Below, piece by piece: positions 61,481-64,000 of a DNA stretch of 64,000 bases. The notes beneath the pieces are model-generated. The model worked only from the letters and a program-made list of their open reading frames with translations, did no database searches and had not been told where the DNA came from. This DNA comes from Panopea generosa (Eukaryota; Mollusca; Bivalvia; Adapedonta; Hiatellidae), in contig CM055895.1 of the NCBI GenBank assembly GCA_029582155.1, forward strand, positions 51,178,250 to 51,242,249, given 5' to 3'. Every line of letters starts with the position of its first letter. Position 1 is the first letter of the stretch. A program made the position numbers and the translations under genes.

Positions 61481-62619
61481 AAAAACCTCTATAGGGAGAA
61501 ATATGGTTTGTAAAATCTAAAGACGTTTCACGTGCCATTATTTCTTTAAGTTACGTGCTATCTATAAATTAATGGCTAAAATTGTTCCCCGAGATATTAT
61601 GACAAAGTGAAAAAGCACACGGCTTTTTCTAAACAAAATCATTAATAGCACATCGTATATGAAATGATTAAACGAGTTGAAAAATAAGTTATAAATGTTC
61701 TTGCCGAACATAATATCATATATGCCAACGAGTTTGGTAGAATGCTATATGAAAGGTCTTACGGGGAGAGTATGGACCCATTCTGTATATAACATTTTGT
61801 ATTTCCGTCTGTAATTGGGAAACTATAAAATAAAGTGATTTTACAATGACGTCATTTAAATATTCTGGCAAATAGAAAAGTAGCTCGGTATTTTACGCAC
61901 GAGAGTCTCGTTTTGTGTAAAACAGCCAGACGATGAATGGGCAGTGAAATTATAATACACATATGTCATGCATGTGCTATACCCCTGCACCGGTAAGTAA
62001 AGTGAAAAAGATAGCATATGAAATATTAATAATGTTTTTAGGGTGATGCATATAATGTTCATATACAATACAATACATCACATGCAATAATCCAAGCAAT
62101 TCTATTAATAATACTGATATAGTCTTAATTGCTACATTCATGTACCAATGCATTTTTAATCCAATCATGTGACAATTTTGATTTGACAAATTATCTTTCC
62201 ATTCTGATCCAAAATGCATACTTTTATCATAGTTTTCAAGATAGCGTTATAAATTCATAGTATGGTTGTCATCAAAGAACTATCATTATATATATTTCTG
62301 CGAATACGGAGTCATTACTGTATTGTACTATAAAGCTCTATTCCTATTCTCTAGTTTGACCCAGATATTTTCTCCAGTAGTGGTATATAGAGATAGATGA
62401 AGCGTAGATTTTGTGTTTCCCTCCTATATATGAACGGAAGTGTAGTTCAGAAACACGTAATTCTTCAAATGCAATATTTTTATCTATCGTAGACGTTGTT
62501 ATTTAAATATTTCCTATTTTTTCAAGGCTTTATCAAAGCATGGAAATGTCAGACACAAGTATAAGGCCTCAATGTTTAACTTGGAATTTCCAGGGTAAAA
62601 TATAATCAGTGGACGGGCA
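61481..62619. other. AT-rich non-coding stretch
   Basis: Short overlapping frames at 61856-62219 (-) lack recognisable features. An ETS-like CGGAAGTG occurs near 62434. Confidence 0.4.
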
Positions 62620-62763
62620 TGACGTCATGTCATTTGCATACCTAACATACCCGCGCTTTTTCATGCAGAGCCATGCGCCATCTTCGTTCCAGCAGATGAG
62701 ATTCTTCGACGTTTCAATTTTTAAAAAAAATATTATCACGTTTGCATTACACTGCACGAGAAG
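62620..62763 (+). promoter_or_regulatory. Candidate promoter and first exon of a rightward gene
   Basis: TGACGTCAT (about 62629) is followed by an octamer-like ATTTGCAT, GC-richer sequence, and a YY1-like GCGCCATCTTCG (62675-62686). A strong splice donor follows (GAGAAG|GTAAGT, 62764). A frame from ATG 62663 stays open for 33 codons into the donor, but a second upstream-type ATG (62673) hits a stop quickly, so it may be 5'UTR. The rest of the gene would lie beyond the window or further right. Confidence 0.4.
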
Positions 62764-62919
62764 GTAAGTTTTATTATTGATCAGTTAATTTGTATAATGA
62801 TGATTAGTAACAAGCAAAACTTAAAAAACATCCTGCTATAATGCGATGTGACAACTTTTTGACAGTGTTACAGTGTAACAATGCGTTTACTGTATTTAGA
62901 ACCAAAGAGTGAATCAAAA

Positions 62920-63660
62920 TTGTAAATTTGCAAAGTCCTCATCCCCAAAACAGTCAAATTCAAGGTAAAATTTGAAAATCTTCTTTTTACTACAGGAAGC
63001 AATGGAAAACAAAAGGTGAGGATGATCATGGGCATATATAGGTTCTTTATAAAATTTGTGAATTTCAAAATGAGCTCATCCGTAAACAATTCACATTTTC
63101 GTCTTCTCAAAAACCGTAAGCTCAATCGTGATAAAATATTGTATGCAGATTTGAGAACCTATGTGTGAATTAACTTTGTGATTTGCATGGTCCTCACCAC
63201 CCTGGGGCCTTGGGAGCAGTGTCAAAATGGTCTAATTCAAGGCAAAGTTAAAATCTACTTCTTTCTATAGGAAGCACTGGTAAACAAATGTTGAGCATGA
63301 TAATGGACGCATATGAGTCATTAAAAAAAATTGAGAATTACATGTCCCTAGGTCTAACGAGTTGGTATTGGGGGTGGGGCCTAAAAAAATTGTGCGTCCG
63401 TCAGCAATTCACATTTTTGACTTATTCTCAAAAACTTTCAGCTCAATCGTGATGAAATGTTGTATGCAGCTTTGGTACATAAGGATGATTTGCATGGTCC
63501 CCTCCTGAAGCCAGGCCAAAACAGTCAAATTTAAGGTTAACTTTAAAAATCTACTTCTTACTGTATGAAGCACTGGAAAACAAATGGTGAGCATGAATAT
63601 GGACGTAAATTATGTTTCCTTTATAAAAATGCGAATTGCATGTCCCTGGGTGTCTATAAC
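62920..63660. repeat. Degenerate tandem repeat, about 250-310 bp unit, three copies
   Basis: The phrase GATTTGCATGGTCCTCACC or a variant starts near 62925, 63180 and 63487. Each copy continues with AACAGTCAAATTCAAGG-like text, then GGAAGCACTGGTAAACAAA, then GTGAGCATGATAATGGACG. The interval CAATTCACATTTTTGAC, then TCTCAAAAAC, then AGCTCAATCGTGATGAAAT recurs between copies. The minus-strand frames here derive from the repeat. Confidence 0.8.
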
Positions 63661-64000
63661 AAAGTTAACATTTTACACATAAAATTACTACACATAACCC
63701 TTAGGTTTTCACAATACTCTTCATGTACAGGTAATTGCATGTAATTACATAAATGATAGTGAACACATTTTATAGGTAGACTGCACAGTATAACTGGTCA
63801 GGTGTATTGTTTGTTTTTTGAGAGAGCAAGATGTGTTGTGTTGCAAAAAGGTCTGGGACCTGACATAGAGATAGGAAAATGACTTGTTGAAGTGAAGTTG
63901 AATGCAAGATGAGGCGAGAATGATGATATGAAGTTGATGATCAAGAATTCTAGTGAAGTTCAGTGAGTGATACATTGTAAATATTTAATATTGCTGGAAT
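63661..64000. other. Non-coding end of window
   Basis: No exon or element recognised. Confidence 0.4.

Overview
The window is AT-rich animal nuclear DNA: sparse exons with GT-AG introns, long non-coding stretches and many repeats. A lophotrochozoan, most likely a bivalve mollusc, is inferred. The grounds are a luqin/RYamide-type neuropeptide receptor, a P2X7-tail-like domain, a DIRS-type tyrosine-recombinase retroelement, tRNA-headed SINEs and hairpin MITEs. No ribosomal, mitochondrial or bacterial signature is visible, and species cannot be set from sequence reading alone.

Layout. 0-5 kb: a hairpin MITE; a CRE/ETS/YY1-like promoter leading to a signal-peptide exon (1889-2002, +) that resembles the start of a GABA-B-like class C receptor; and a short P2X7-C-terminal-domain gene (3902-4126, -) whose promoter carries the same 21-bp CRE+ETS block in the opposite direction. 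Two full-length SINEs sit here. 5-14.5 kb: dispersed decayed repeats and AT-rich DNA without recognisable genes. 14.56-19.54 kb: a 5-kb satellite of a 58-bp unit. 19.7-28.2 kb: SINEs, a MITE, a nested inverted SINE cluster and a candidate set of short phase-compatible exons ending at 28065. 31.6-32.6 kb: a weak two-exon candidate. 34.4-35.0 kb: a 33-bp minisatellite. 37.5-40.35 kb: a long inverted repeat with about 0.8-kb arms. 41.4-42.5 kb: a 42-bp minisatellite. 46.7-49.2 kb: tRNA-headed repeats.

49.8-53.35 kb holds the one complete, confident gene, a two-exon rhodopsin-family neuropeptide GPCR of 378 aa. 53.98-55.22 kb is a decayed mariner with both terminal repeats and TA duplications. 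57.85-61.5 kb is a decayed DIRS-like retroelement (zinc knuckle, RT, RNase H, tyrosine recombinase) interrupted by insertions. 62.6-62.76 kb looks like the promoter and first exon of a gene running off the right end, and 62.9-63.66 kb is a degenerate tandem repeat.

The genes do not form an operon or obvious pathway. The receptor would act at the plasma membrane in peptide signalling. Most of the structure in the window comes from transposable elements and tandem repeats. Exon calls other than the GPCR rest on splice signals and reading-frame logic and would need RNA evidence.
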